DNA of 64,000 nucleotides from Verrucosispora sioxanthis (GCF_010560025.1 NZ_SAIY01000013.1:62001-126000); one strand, 5' to 3'; positions 51,828 through 60,404 are shown, counted from the first letter of the stretch. The notes: generated by a model from the letters alone, not told the origin. A program made the numbers and translations.

Positions 51828-51853
51828 GGGGCGCGGCGCAGGTGCCGCGCCCC
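51828..51853. terminator. Bidirectional terminator hairpin
   Basis: GGGGCGCGGC (51828-51837) and GCCGCGCCCC (51844-51853), a perfect 10-bp stem with a 6-nt loop, between the converging genes ending at 51817 and 51862. Confidence 0.75.
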
Positions 51854-51861
51854 GCCGGGGT

Positions 51862-53303
51862 TCAGCACCGAGCCGTCGCGTACGCGGCGCAGCCGATCAG
51901 TTCCATCGACACCTGGAGCCGTTCCAGGCTGATGTTCTTGGCGATGGTGTCCTCGGGGCTGTGGTACGGCGGTTCGAGCAGCGCCGGTGACTCCTCGCCG
52001 CGCCAGGAGAAGTTCGCGCTGGCGATACCGACCTCCTGGAACGACTGGTGGTCGCTGGCGCCGCGTTGGGTGACCGGCGAGATCCGTGGTTCGTAGCCGA
52101 GCCGCCGGGCGGCGGCCGCGACCTCGTCGGTGGCCCGGTTGCTCTCGCCGGTGAACGACAACAGCCAGTACCGGGTCGCCGGGTCCCAGCTGGTGGCGAC
52201 CATGTCGTTCTGGTAGACGGCGAGGATCCGGTCCCGCTCGGGCTGCGGCAGCTGGGCCACGTAGTAGCGGGAGCCGATCAACCCCTGCTCCTCCGAGCCC
52301 CACAGGGCGAAGCGCACCGTGGCGTTCGTCGGCACCGCCCTCAACACCCGGGCCAGTTCCAGGCAGAGCACGGTGCCCGAGCCGTCGTCGTTGGCGCCCG
52401 GCGCGCCGATGACCGAGTCGTAGTGGGCGCTGACCATGACCACCGGCCCATCGCGGCCCGCCCGACCGCGCCGCTCGGCCAGCACGTTGTGCGAGGTCAG
52501 TCCCCGGTGGGCGGTGGTGACGATGGTCAGGGTGAGCGGCCCGGCGGCCAGCAGCGCGCGCAGCCGGTGCTTCTGCGCCTGGGCCACCCCGACCACCGGA
52601 ATCGGCAGCGGCGTGGCGGCGGAGCCGGGCAGCGTGGGGAGAACGCCGACGCGCGACGCGGCTCCACCAGGTCGGCCGGCAGGAAGACCACGGCTGCCGC
52701 ACCGGCCGCCACGGCGGTGGCCGCGAGCTGCTCGCGCTGGGCCGCGACGTAGTCCACGAGCACGATCCGGCCGCTGACGTCGGCCGGGTAGTCGCCGGGC
52801 GCACCCGCGCCGACGTCGACCACGGGTGCGGAGACCCGGGTGTCCAGCGCGGCCTGTCCGCTCGCGCCGGCCTGCCAGTTCAGGTCCCGGGGCAGCCCGG
52901 ACGGTGAGCTGAGCTGGGCGAGGAACTTGTCGGCGACCGGGAAGGGTTGCAGCGTGGTGTCGTAACGCAGGCGGTCGAGCTGGCCGGCGATGTAGTGCGC
53001 CGCCCGGCGCTCCGAGTCGGTGCCCCCGATGCGCGGGCCGATGTCCTCGGAGAGCACCTTCAGGTGGTGCAGGGCACGCTTCGCCGACAGCTGGGCGACG
53101 ACGATCCGGTCGGACGGGGTGAGGGTCGGGGGGCGGTGCGCTCCCGGACGCCGGTCGGCGACCGCCCAGGCGGGGGCGGGCAGCGCCACGGCGGCGGCAC
53201 CGCCGAGCGCGACGGTCAACATCCGTCGCCGGTCGAACGAGGCTGATCCGGTGGAGCGGGACGATTCGTGCGGGGATGTCACGGTGTCGTCGTGCGAGGC
53301 CAA
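51862..53303 (-). CDS. Tat-exported M28 family aminopeptidase, frameshifted near 52650
   Basis: The start is TTG 53303, supported by AGGAGGG 8 nt upstream. A twin-arginine signal (DRRRMLTVALGGAAAVALP) opens the protein, followed by a PA-like insert (VVDVGAGAPGDYPADVSGRI, IVLVDYVAAQ). At about 52650 the frame changes; one added G gives VEPASRVGVLPTLPGSA and continues to TAG/TGA 51862. The second half has the M28 zinc ligands HYDSV, GANDDGSG and EEQGLIGS, plus a late His (SDHQSFQEVG). Intact length about 480 residues. The predicted role is an exported metal-dependent aminopeptidase. The break is probably a sequence error. Confidence 0.8.
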
Positions 53304-53424
53304 GACGGCGCCCTCCTGATTCGAGGTCCGACCCGCGCGTCAGGGGTGTGACGTCCGGGTCACAGAGACTCGAATCTATCCGGCGGGTCGCCGTCACTCA
53401 AGATCAGATTTGCCGCGATCGTGC

Positions 53425-54069
53425 TCAGTACGCGGCGGTGAACCGCATGTTCCGGAAGCGGCCGTTCTCGATCTCGTCGACCACCGCGACCGCCAGGTCC
53501 TCGTAGCTGAGCACACTGCGGCCCTGCGCGTCGGTCACCGGCTGGTCCGTGCCGGTGCGGTACCGGCCGGTGCGCTCGCCCGGGTGGAACTCCAGCGGTG
53601 GTGGGCAGACGTACGTCCAGGTCACCCCGTCGGCCGAGGAGCGGTAGACGTCGAGGGCCGCCGCCTGGCCCAGCGCGGCGTCGCGGTACTCGTCGGGGAA
53701 GTCCGGGTCGTCCAGCAGCGGCGTGCCGGCCGGGCCGAGCAGGGTGGCACCGCCGCCGACGTGGATGACCCGGGGCGCCGCCGGCATCCCGCGCAACGCG
53801 TCGAGCACGGTTCGCGCCGCGTCGGGCCACAGCGTACGGTCACCGCCGCCGATCGCCACGACCAACGCGTCCGCCTCCGGTGCCAGCTCCCGCACGCTGC
53901 GGACACTTGTCGCGTCCCCGGTGACGACCCGAACCCCGGCCGGCAGGTACGGCGCGTCCGCCTCGGGACGGCGCACCGCGGCCACCACCCGGTGCCCCCG
54001 GTCGAACGCCTCCCGGACGATCCGCGAACCGGCGGTGCCACCCGCGCCGAACACGACGATGTTGACCAC
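53425..54069 (-). CDS. NAD(P)-binding Rossmann-fold (atypical SDR) protein
   Basis: GTG 54069 start. A 214-residue protein with the nucleotide-binding motif VVFGAGGTAGSRIV (5-18), the cofactor-strand end ending in VRR, and the late YRSSADGVTWTYVCPP and SYEDLAVAVVDEI patches common in SDR_a5-type NAD(P)H-binding proteins. The catalytic YxxxK is absent, as usual for this group. A quinone or isomerase-like reductase function is possible. It stands alone. Confidence 0.85.
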   Translation of the reverse strand: MVNIVVFGAGGTAGSRIVREAFDRGHRVVAAVRRPEADAPYLPAGVRVVTGDATSVRSVRELAPEADALVVAIGGGDRTLWPDAARTVLDALRGMPAAPRVIHVGGGATLLGPAGTPLLDDPDFPDEYRDAALGQAAALDVYRSSADGVTWTYVCPPPLEFHPGERTGRYRTGTDQPVTDAQGRSVLSYEDLAVAVVDEIENGRFRNMRFTAAY

Positions 54070-54115
54070 GCCTCCCAGGCTAGGGATTCGGTCGGGTGGG
54101 CGTCGGCGGAACGGC

Positions 54116-55348
54116 TCAGTCGACGAGTGCCGAGTAGACCAGCTGGCGCAGCTGCGGGCGGAGCGGCCAGGTGCTCGACGGCATCAGCTGGGTGAAGAAC
54201 ATGGCGGTGATCTCCTCGACCGGGTCGACCCAGAACGCGGTGCTGGCCACGCCGCCCCAGTAGTACTCGCCGACGCTGCTCGGCACCCGGCTCGGCACCG
54301 GGTCGTCGACGACCGCGAAGCCGAGCCCGAACCCGACGCCGTCGAGGTTGGTCTCGGCGAACCCGCCGGTGGACAGGGTGCCCAGGTCCTGGCCGCCGGG
54401 CAGGTGGTTGCGAGTCATGAAGCGCACCGTCCGGGGACCGAGCAGCCGCGTGCCGTCCAGCTCGCCGCCGCGCAGCAGCAGTTGGGTGAAGCGGTGGTAG
54501 TCGGCGGCCGACGAGATCAGCCCACCCCCGCCGGAGAGCAGCACCGGCTTCTCGTACGCCAGCGCGCCGAGCGCGTCGTGCCGCACCGCGCGACCGGACG
54601 CCGGATCCGGCACGTACAGCGCGGCCAACCGCTCGGCGTCGGTGCCGTCGACGTGCCAGCGGGTGTCGGCCATGCCCAGCGGACGCAGGATCCGCTCGGT
54701 CAGGAAGGTGTCCAGGCTCTGCCCGGAGACCACCTCGATCAGCCGGCCGAGCACGTCGGTGGCGACCGAGTAGCCCCAGGCGGTGCCGGGCTGGAACAGC
54801 AGCGGCAGCTCACCGAAGACCCTGCAGGCCTCGGCCAGGTCGACCTCGGCCGGCGGGTAGAGGTCGTAGCCGGCGGCCCGGTACAGCCCGTCGACCACCG
54901 ACGTCTGCATGAAGCCGTAGGTCAACCCGGCGGTGTGGGTGAGCAGGTGCCAGATCCGGATCGGTTCGATTGCCGGCACCGTGTACGGCTTGAGGGTCGA
55001 ACCCTTCGAGTAGACCCGCATGTCGGCGAACTCGGGCAGCCAGCGGCCGACCTCGTCGGTCAGCTCGAAGCGACCCTCCTCCCAGAGCATCATCGCCGCG
55101 ACCGAGGTGATCGGCTTGGTCATCGAGTAGATCCGCCAGAGGGTGTCCGGCTCCACCGGCGCGCCCGCCTCGCGGTCCCGCAGCCCGTACGTCGAACTGT
55201 GCGCGATCTCGCCGCGTCGGGTGACCACCGCCTGCCAGCCGGCGAGCCGCCCGGCGTCGACGTAGCCGGCGAAATGTTCGTCGATGCGGGCCAGCCGCGC
55301 CGGGTCGAATCCGACCTGTCCCGCCTCGATGCTGGTTGTGATGCTCAC
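54116..55348 (-). CDS. Serine hydrolase (beta-lactamase/esterase EstB-like)
   Basis: The start is GTG 55348. The frame is open upstream into the opposite-strand pentapeptide gene, which I regard as non-coding. A 410-residue cytosolic-looking protein with SMTK (Ser75, Lys78), a YSVATDVLG tyrosine motif and a C-terminal YYWGGVASTAFWVDP patch replacing KTG, the pattern of EstB/LovD-like family VIII esterases. Ester hydrolysis or acyl transfer is expected. Confidence 0.87.
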   Translation of the reverse strand: MSITTSIEAGQVGFDPARLARIDEHFAGYVDAGRLAGWQAVVTRRGEIAHSSTYGLRDREAGAPVEPDTLWRIYSMTKPITSVAAMMLWEEGRFELTDEVGRWLPEFADMRVYSKGSTLKPYTVPAIEPIRIWHLLTHTAGLTYGFMQTSVVDGLYRAAGYDLYPPAEVDLAEACRVFGELPLLFQPGTAWGYSVATDVLGRLIEVVSGQSLDTFLTERILRPLGMADTRWHVDGTDAERLAALYVPDPASGRAVRHDALGALAYEKPVLLSGGGGLISSAADYHRFTQLLLRGGELDGTRLLGPRTVRFMTRNHLPGGQDLGTLSTGGFAETNLDGVGFGLGFAVVDDPVPSRVPSSVGEYYWGGVASTAFWVDPVEEITAMFFTQLMPSSTWPLRPQLRQLVYSALVD

Positions 55349-55421
55349 CCCAGGGAACCTACCGGCCGGTACGCGAGGCGCGGAAGCTCTGTTGTCGGGG
55401 TCACTGGCTAGCCTGCTGGTC

Positions 55422-56018
55422 ATGCCGGAGCCGACCGAGGACGTCACCTTCCACGACGAGGACTGGTACGCCGAGGACCTGGCCGACCGGCACTTCGTCA
55501 ACTGCACCTTCCACCGGGTGGATCTCACCGAGGCGACCAGCCAGGGCGCGGTCTTCGAGGGCTGCACCTTCGGCGACGTGGCCTTCAACGTCTCCCGGCA
55601 CGTCGACTCGGCCTTCACCCGGTGCGTCTTCACCCGGTGCAACCTGTTCGAGGCGGAGTTCACCGGCTGCAAGCTGCTGGGCGCCACCTTCGACCGCTGC
55701 GACCTGCGGCCGTTGACCGTGGCCGGAGGCGACTGGTCGTTTCTCACCCTGGCCGGCGGCGACCTGCGCGGCGCGCGGTTCACCGGCGTACGGATGCGCG
55801 AGACCGACCTGTCCGGCGCCGACCTGTCCGGCGCGGTGCTGACCGGGTGCGACCTGTCCGACGTGCAGTGGCGCGGGGCGCGGCTGACCGGTGCGGATCT
55901 GCGCGGCAGCGACCTGGCCGGGCTGGACCCGGCCTCGGTGCACCGCAAGGGAGCGGTCATCGACCTGATGCAGGCGGCGACCCTCGCCCGGGCCCTCGGG
56001 TTCGACATCCGCGGCTGA
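55422..56018 (+). CDS. Pentapeptide-repeat protein (Qnr/McbG-like)
   Basis: ATG 55422 start; 198 residues. Pentapeptide repeats of the A(D/N)LxX type cover most of the protein (CTFHRVDLTEA, CVFTRCNLFEAEFTGCKLLGA in part, DLSGADLSGAVL, GADLRGSDLAG) with a short break near the middle, as in two-domain Qnr/McbG quadrilateral helices. Some relatives protect DNA gyrase by DNA mimicry. Whether this one does is unknown. Confidence 0.88.
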   Translation: MPEPTEDVTFHDEDWYAEDLADRHFVNCTFHRVDLTEATSQGAVFEGCTFGDVAFNVSRHVDSAFTRCVFTRCNLFEAEFTGCKLLGATFDRCDLRPLTVAGGDWSFLTLAGGDLRGARFTGVRMRETDLSGADLSGAVLTGCDLSDVQWRGARLTGADLRGSDLAGLDPASVHRKGAVIDLMQAATLARALGFDIRG

Positions 56019-56111
56019 CGCCCGTCAGGAGGAGCGGGCAGCACTGGCGGGTGCACCGGGGGACTCGGCAGTAGCCTGGTCTGCGACCGTCCACACGACC
56101 GGGAGGACCGC

Positions 56112-56549
56112 ATGACCACGGGCGAACGGGTACTGGACAGCCCCACGAACGGGGTGGCCGAGCACATCAACAGCTACGTCGAGACCGGCGGTGCCGACGG
56201 GCACGAGTGGCGACCAGGCGTCTTCACGCTGCTGTTGACCACTCGTGGGCGGCGCAGTGGCGCGTTGCGGCGTACCGCCTTGATCTACGGCCGGTCCGGC
56301 GACGCGTACGCGGTGGTCGCCTCCCAGGGTGGGGCACCGCAGCACCCGGCCTGGTATCTCAACCTGCTGGCCGAGCCGCAGGTCGAGGTGCAGGTCGGTG
56401 CCGACCGGTTCACCGCCCGGGCGCGCACGGCCACGCCCGAGGAGAAGGCGCGGCTGTAGCCGGTGATGACCGCCATCTGGCCGGCCTACGACGACTACCA
56501 GACGAAGACCGACCGGGACATCCCGGTGGTGCTGCTCGAACGGGCCTGA
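56112..56549 (+). pseudogene. Deazaflavin (F420)-dependent nitroreductase-family protein with in-frame TAG
   Basis: ATG 56112 opens a DDN-type split-barrel protein (EWRPGVFTLLLTTRGRRSG, RRTALIYGRSGDAYAVVASQ, HPAWYLNLLAEPQVEVQVG). It stops at TAG 56457-56459 after EEKARL. The same frame continues with PVMTAIWPAYDDYQTKT and IPVVLLERA to TGA 56547. In this family EKARLWPxM is the normal sequence, so TAG most simply derives from TGG (Trp). The truncated 115-residue product lacks the conserved C-terminal helix and is probably non-functional. Confidence 0.83.
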
Positions 56550-56573
56550 CGAGACGACCGGGGAGGACGAACG

Positions 56574-56921
56574 ATGCCCGCTTTCGCCTTGGCGCACCTG
56601 CGGAACCCGCAGGTCAACGAGGATATTCTGACCTACCTGGAGCGGATCCAGGCCACCCTGGAGCCCTTCGGCGGCCGGTTCGTGGTGCACGGCCCGGAGG
56701 TGGACGTACGCGAGGGGGAGTGGCCGGGCAGCGTGGTCATCCTCGAGTTCCCCGATCGGCAGCGGGCCCACGCCTGGTACGACTCGCCGGCGTACCAGGA
56801 GATCCTGCCGCTGCGGACGCGGCACATCGACGCCGCGGCGATCATCTTCGACGGGGTGGGTCCGGGCTACGACCCCGGCCAGACCGCGGCGGCGCTGCGG
56901 GCACAGGCCGCGACCGGCTGA
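56574..56921 (+). CDS. DUF1330-family protein
   Basis: ATG 56574, with GGGGAGG upstream. A 115-residue protein of the dimeric ferredoxin-like (EthD/ABM) type: LAHLRNPQVNEDILTYLERI, GGRFVVHGPEVDV, VILEFPDRQRAHAWYDSPAY and a late IIFDG. DUF1330 proteins are uncharacterised. It follows the interrupted F420 protein by 24 nt and may share its transcript. Confidence 0.85.
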   Translation: MPAFALAHLRNPQVNEDILTYLERIQATLEPFGGRFVVHGPEVDVREGEWPGSVVILEFPDRQRAHAWYDSPAYQEILPLRTRHIDAAAIIFDGVGPGYDPGQTAAALRAQAATG

Positions 56922-57012
56922 GCCCACGGGACAGTTTGTCCGTCACTGCGGGTCCACCGGGTCGTAACGTCCTGCTGTCCGTGTTCGACTGTCCTGTGTG
57001 GAGGCCAGGCCG

Positions 57013-57327
57013 ATGAACAGCAGCAGTACCGTCCGTCCCGCCCCGCCCACCGGCGAGCGGCCCGGGGTGGGGCTGCGGGATATTCCGCTGCCGCCGTACG
57101 TGACCGCCGAGGATGCCCAGTTCGCCGTGCGAGCTGTCGTGGTGCACGCACCCCGACGCTGGTCCGGCGGCACGGTCTGCCGCAACGACGCCAGCCCGCA
57201 CCCGTGCCGGCTGCACCGGTGGGGTACCCGGGTGCTCGCACTACGCGGCCTGCGCGACGCCGACATCGCCGCGCTCATCGAACGCGGGGATCCCGCTGCC
57301 GCGTTGCCGCCCCGACCCCCGGCCTGA
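57013..57327 (+). CDS. Small Cys/His-motif family protein, copy 3 of 3
   Basis: ATG 57013, 8 nt after GGAGG. A 104-residue protein with the family core IPLPPYVTAEDAQFAVRAVV, CRNDASPHPCRLHRWG and GLRDADIAALIERG, and a short Pro-rich N-terminus in place of the acidic start of copies 1 and 2. It lies between the DUF1330 gene and the HesB-like gene with about 90 and 210 nt of spacing, so it appears to be an independent unit. Function unknown. Confidence 0.78.
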   Translation: MNSSSTVRPAPPTGERPGVGLRDIPLPPYVTAEDAQFAVRAVVVHAPRRWSGGTVCRNDASPHPCRLHRWGTRVLALRGLRDADIAALIERGDPAAALPPRPPA

Positions 57328-57537
57328 GCGGCGCGCGAGGCGGGTCAGCGCGCACGGGGCGCAACCGGTACCGATACCCGCTCAGCGGGCCGTAATGCCT
57401 CGTGTCGCGCTGACATCGCTCTATTTGACGGACGCCTCGGCAGCGGGCACCGTGGGGACTGGAGGGGCCTTGAGCTGCCCCGATGTGGCGGTGGATGGCA
57501 CCGCCCGGGAGCCCAGAAACCCACGAGGAGTCCCACC

Positions 57538-57819
57538 ATGCTCACGATGACCGACAATGCCGTCCTGGTGATCCGTGATCTCGCCGCACAGCAGGACGTC
57601 TCCGAGGGCGGCGGGGTACGCATCGCCGCGGACACCAGCGCTGGCTCACTAAGCGTCGAGTTGGTACCCGCCCCGGTCGAGGGTGACCAGGTGGTCGACA
57701 ACCAGGGCGCCCGGATCTTTCTCGACTCCGACGCGGCCGACCTGCTCGGTGACGCCTCGGTCGACGCGACCGTCGACGACGAGGGCGTCGTGCAGTTCGG
57801 GTTCACCGAGAAGGAGTAG
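57538..57819 (+). CDS. HesB/IscA-like protein lacking the iron-sulphur cysteines
   Basis: ATG 57538, with AGGAG upstream. A 93-residue protein with the A-type scaffold pattern (NAVLVIRDLAAQ, GGGVRIAADT, VVDNQGARIFLDSDAADLL, VDATVDDEG), but no cysteine anywhere, so it cannot carry a cluster like IscA/ErpA. Such Cys-less HesB relatives occur in actinomycetes with unknown role. Its 3' end overlaps the convergent Beta-family gene by 17 nt. The 210-nt gap upstream holds only a small hairpin, CCCGCT-C-AGCGGG (57377-57389). Confidence 0.8.
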   Translation: MLTMTDNAVLVIRDLAAQQDVSEGGGVRIAADTSAGSLSVELVPAPVEGDQVVDNQGARIFLDSDAADLLGDASVDATVDDEGVVQFGFTEKE

Positions 57820-58810
57820 ACCGGGCCAGCGCGTTCAACACGTGGGCCAGATGGTGGGAGGTGCTCCACGCCATCCAGTTGGTTGCCGAGCCTGCCCCGG
57901 CACCCCGGCGTGCCCGGCGCGAGATCTCCTGGTCTCCCCAGGAGAAGCTCGCGCCGGTCGGCGGCCAGTGCGGCCCCGACACCAGCGTTCGGCACAGGTC
58001 CGCGACCCGCTGGTCACCCTGACCTCGGCGGCGCGACCACCGGTGGATCAACCAGACGCCGTCGCCGGTGTACGGGACCGTCAGGTGGCGGTCGATGGTG
58101 GGCTGGCCCGTGGCCGAGGCCACACCGTAGTCGCCGAAAGTGACGCCCAGGTCGGCCAGCCGCTGCCAGAGCAGCCAGTCCCAGCGGTCCACCCGTACCG
58201 GCTCGTCGATGGGCAGCCGGGACAGCACCGGCGGCATGCCACCGGCCACCATGCTCACCGAACGCCAGGTGTGTCGGCGGGTCCAGTCCAGCATCCGCCG
58301 GACCCGGGGCTCGACCAGCCGGACGTCCGCCGGGCAGCACACGTCGCCGCAGTCGAGCACCAGATCACACTGCTCCGGGGCCAGCCGTGCGTGTCTGCCG
58401 ATCCGCTCCACGGCCACGGTGGTGGCGTCCGGGCCGGCCCGGTCCCGACGTAGCCGCAGCCGCACCACGGCCCGCTGGGTCTGCGCCCGAGCCGTGGCAC
58501 CCAGCGCCGCCAGCCGCCGCTCGCCGTCCGTCAGCCCGATCACCGGCACCACCGGTACGCCCCGGCGGGTCAGCACGGACGCCGTCGTGTCGGGCAGGGC
58601 ACCGATCTCGACGGCGGGCCGCAGCCCGGGCGGCAGCCGGGTCAGCGCGTCGAGGACGGTTCTGTCGAGTTCGGACAGTTGCAGGATCGGGCTGAGCAGC
58701 GGGGCGAGGGCGTCATCGAGGTGGCCGAGCGCCTCCAGTTCCCCGCGCCGGGCGGCGAGGACGGGACGGTAGACCGGCTCCTCCGCCCGTCCTCCGGGGG
58801 CGGGCACCAT
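57803..58810 (-). CDS. Beta-protein family protein (T4 Beta-like)
   Basis: ATG 58810 start; 335 residues. It begins YRPVLAARRGELEALGHLD and contains LSELDRTVLDALTRL, VDRWDWLLWQRLADLGVTFG, DYGVAS and a late SATNWMAWSTSHHLAHV, which fit the Beta protein family found in phages, prophages and many bacteria. The biochemical function is unknown and the fold appears TIM-barrel-like. It is convergent with and overlaps the HesB-like gene and is divergent from the sulfotransferase. Confidence 0.75.
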   Translation of the reverse strand: MVPAPGGRAEEPVYRPVLAARRGELEALGHLDDALAPLLSPILQLSELDRTVLDALTRLPPGLRPAVEIGALPDTTASVLTRRGVPVVPVIGLTDGERRLAALGATARAQTQRAVVRLRLRRDRAGPDATTVAVERIGRHARLAPEQCDLVLDCGDVCCPADVRLVEPRVRRMLDWTRRHTWRSVSMVAGGMPPVLSRLPIDEPVRVDRWDWLLWQRLADLGVTFGDYGVASATGQPTIDRHLTVPYTGDGVWLIHRWSRRRGQGDQRVADLCRTLVSGPHWPPTGASFSWGDQEISRRARRGAGAGSATNWMAWSTSHHLAHVLNALARSTPSR

Positions 58811-58901
58811 AATTCAATGTAGCCAGCCGATTACCCACCTCCCAGGGCGGAAGAGCGGGAATTCACCGGACAGGTGTCAACTCCCCGACTATCCTCGCGC
58901 G

Positions 58902-59789
58902 GTGTCTGACGCACTGACCAGGTATCGGTCCGCCGACGAGGACAGCGCCCGCTGGCAGGGCTTCCCCTTCCGCCCCGGTGACATCGTCATCAGCACGCGT
59001 TCCAAGAGCGGGACGACCTGGATGCAGATGATCTGTGCCCTGCTGGTGCTGCGTACGCCGGAACTGCCGGCGCCGCTGACCGAGCTGTCGCCCTGGCTCG
59101 ACTGGTTGGTCGAGCCGCCGGAGCGGGTGTACGCCCGGCTGGCCGCCCAGCGGCACCGGCGCTTCATCAAGACCCACACGCCGCTGGACGGGGTGCCGAG
59201 TGATTCCCGGGTGCACTACGTGGTGGTGGCCCGCCATCCACTCGACGCTGCGGTCTCACTGCACCACCAGGGCGCCAATCTGGATCGCGTCCGGCTCGCC
59301 GAGCTGACCGGTCAGCCCGCACCGCCGGAGCCGGCCCACCCCCGTCCGCCGGTCGGGCAGGCGCTCGTACGCTGGATCGACGCGGACCCGGATCCACATG
59401 CCGAACTGGACTCGCTGCCGGGTGTCCTGTGGCACCTGGGCGACGCCTGGGCCCGTCGGCACCAACCGAACGTGCACCTCGTCCACTACGACGACCTCCG
59501 AGTCGACCTGTCCGGGCAGATGCGGCGCCTGGCCGAGCGTCTGGGCCTCGAACCGCCCGGACCTGATCTGGTGGAGGCGGCCACCTTCGAAAGGATGCGG
59601 GCCCGCGCCGACCGACTCGCGCCCGACGCCGCCGGAGTGCTCAAGGACCGCAACGCCTTCTTCCGCAGCGGTCGGTCCGGTCAGGGCCGCGCGCTGCTCG
59701 ACGCGGCGGCGCGTGCCCGCTACCACTCCCGGGCCGCCGCCCTGGCGCCGCCGGACCTGCTGGCCTGGCTGCACCGAACCGAGGCGTGA
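58902..59789 (+). CDS. PAPS-dependent sulfotransferase
   Basis: GTG 58902 start; no strong RBS. A 295-residue cytosolic protein with the 5'-phosphosulfate loop STRSKSGTTW (31-40), RRFIKTHTPLDG and the 3'-phosphate motif VVVARHPLDAAVSLHHQ, then a C-terminal FERMRARAD and RSGRSGQGRALL region. It should transfer sulfate from PAPS to a hydroxyl of a small molecule. The acceptor cannot be predicted and there is no neighbouring biosynthetic cluster. A strong hairpin follows at 59797. Confidence 0.9.
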   Translation: MSDALTRYRSADEDSARWQGFPFRPGDIVISTRSKSGTTWMQMICALLVLRTPELPAPLTELSPWLDWLVEPPERVYARLAAQRHRRFIKTHTPLDGVPSDSRVHYVVVARHPLDAAVSLHHQGANLDRVRLAELTGQPAPPEPAHPRPPVGQALVRWIDADPDPHAELDSLPGVLWHLGDAWARRHQPNVHLVHYDDLRVDLSGQMRRLAERLGLEPPGPDLVEAATFERMRARADRLAPDAAGVLKDRNAFFRSGRSGQGRALLDAAARARYHSRAAALAPPDLLAWLHRTEA

Positions 59790-59796
59790 AGACGCG

Positions 59797-59819
59797 GGCA
59801 CCCCCGCGGCGGGGGTGCC
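59797..59819 (+). terminator. Terminator hairpin after the sulfotransferase gene
   Basis: GGCACCCCCG (59797-59806) and CGGGGGTGCC (59810-59819), a perfect 10-bp stem with a 3-nt loop, 8 nt past the stop. A second hairpin, GACCCGAG-AGG-CTCGGGTC (59848-59866), lies at the end of the opposing PepSY gene. Confidence 0.75.
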
Positions 59820-59864
59820 GCTCCGAGGGTGCCGGTGGGCCGTCACCGACCCGAGAGGCTCGGG

Positions 59865-60101
59865 TCAGTCGTCGTCCCGGTCGTCCTCGTCCCGGTCGTC
59901 CTCGTCCTCGTCCGCCGGCTCCTGCTCGGCCTTGACGATCTCACCGGACTGCCGGTCGACGTCGATCTCGTGCTCGGTACCGCCGTTGACGATCTCGACC
60001 TCCCAGATGGCCCGGCCGTTCTCCTCGTCCCGGTCCGTCTCGGTGATCCGCCCGCCACCGGCCTGCGCCAGTGCGATCTCACCGGCCCGCTCCCGACTCA
60101 C
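59865..60101 (-). pseudogene. PepSY-domain protein, probably missing its 5' end
   Basis: GTG 60101 with AGGGG before it gives 78 residues: a PepSY unit (VSRERAGEIALAQAGGG, IWEVEIVNGGTEHEIDVD, RQSGEIVKAEQ) followed by an Asp/Glu/Arg tail (EDEDDRDEDDRDDD). PepSY proteins of this type normally start with a signal peptide and a leader of 40-80 residues. None is present here, and upstream within 30 nt the opposite strand becomes the interior of tadA. The gene has probably lost its exported N-terminus in a deletion. A short cytosolic PepSY protein is the alternative. Confidence 0.6.
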
Positions 60102-60128
60102 CGCGTCCCCTTCTGTGGCCGGCTGGGT

Positions 60129-60395
60129 CTGCGCCGGGCGGCCGAGCGGCTGGGACACTGGCGGCTGGACGGCTGCACCCTCGTGGTGACCCTCGAACCC
60201 TGCACGATGTGCGCCGGTGCGCTGGTGCTGGCCCGGGTCTCGACAGTGGTCTTCGGTGCCTGGGAACCCAAGACCGGCGCCGCCGGTTCGCTCTGGGACG
60301 TGCTGCGCGACCGCCGGCTCAACCACCGGCCCGAGGTGTACGGCGGCATCCTGGAAGCCGAGACCGCCGCCGTCCTGCGCGCCTTCTTCCGCTGA
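60129..60395 (+). pseudogene. tadA: 3' half of a tRNA adenosine deaminase (tadA) gene
   Basis: From about 60129 the frame reads LRRAAERLGHWRLDGCTLVV and TLEPCTMCAGALVLARVSTV, then WEPKTGAAGSLWDVLRD and a typical C-terminus to TGA 60393. This is the second half of TadA with the PCxxC zinc ligands. The first half, including the HAE motif that supplies the third zinc ligand and the catalytic Glu, is absent; upstream sequence belongs to the opposing PepSY gene. No product with deaminase activity is possible. TadA is normally needed to read CGN Arg codons, so an intact copy should exist elsewhere or the deletion is an assembly artefact. Confidence 0.8.
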
Positions 60396-60404
60396 CGCCG
60401 AGGG

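Noticed and set aside
54116..56170. 684-codon version of the serine hydrolase
   Set aside because: The extra 274 codons lie antisense to the pentapeptide-repeat gene and lack features; GTG 55348 is the sensible start.
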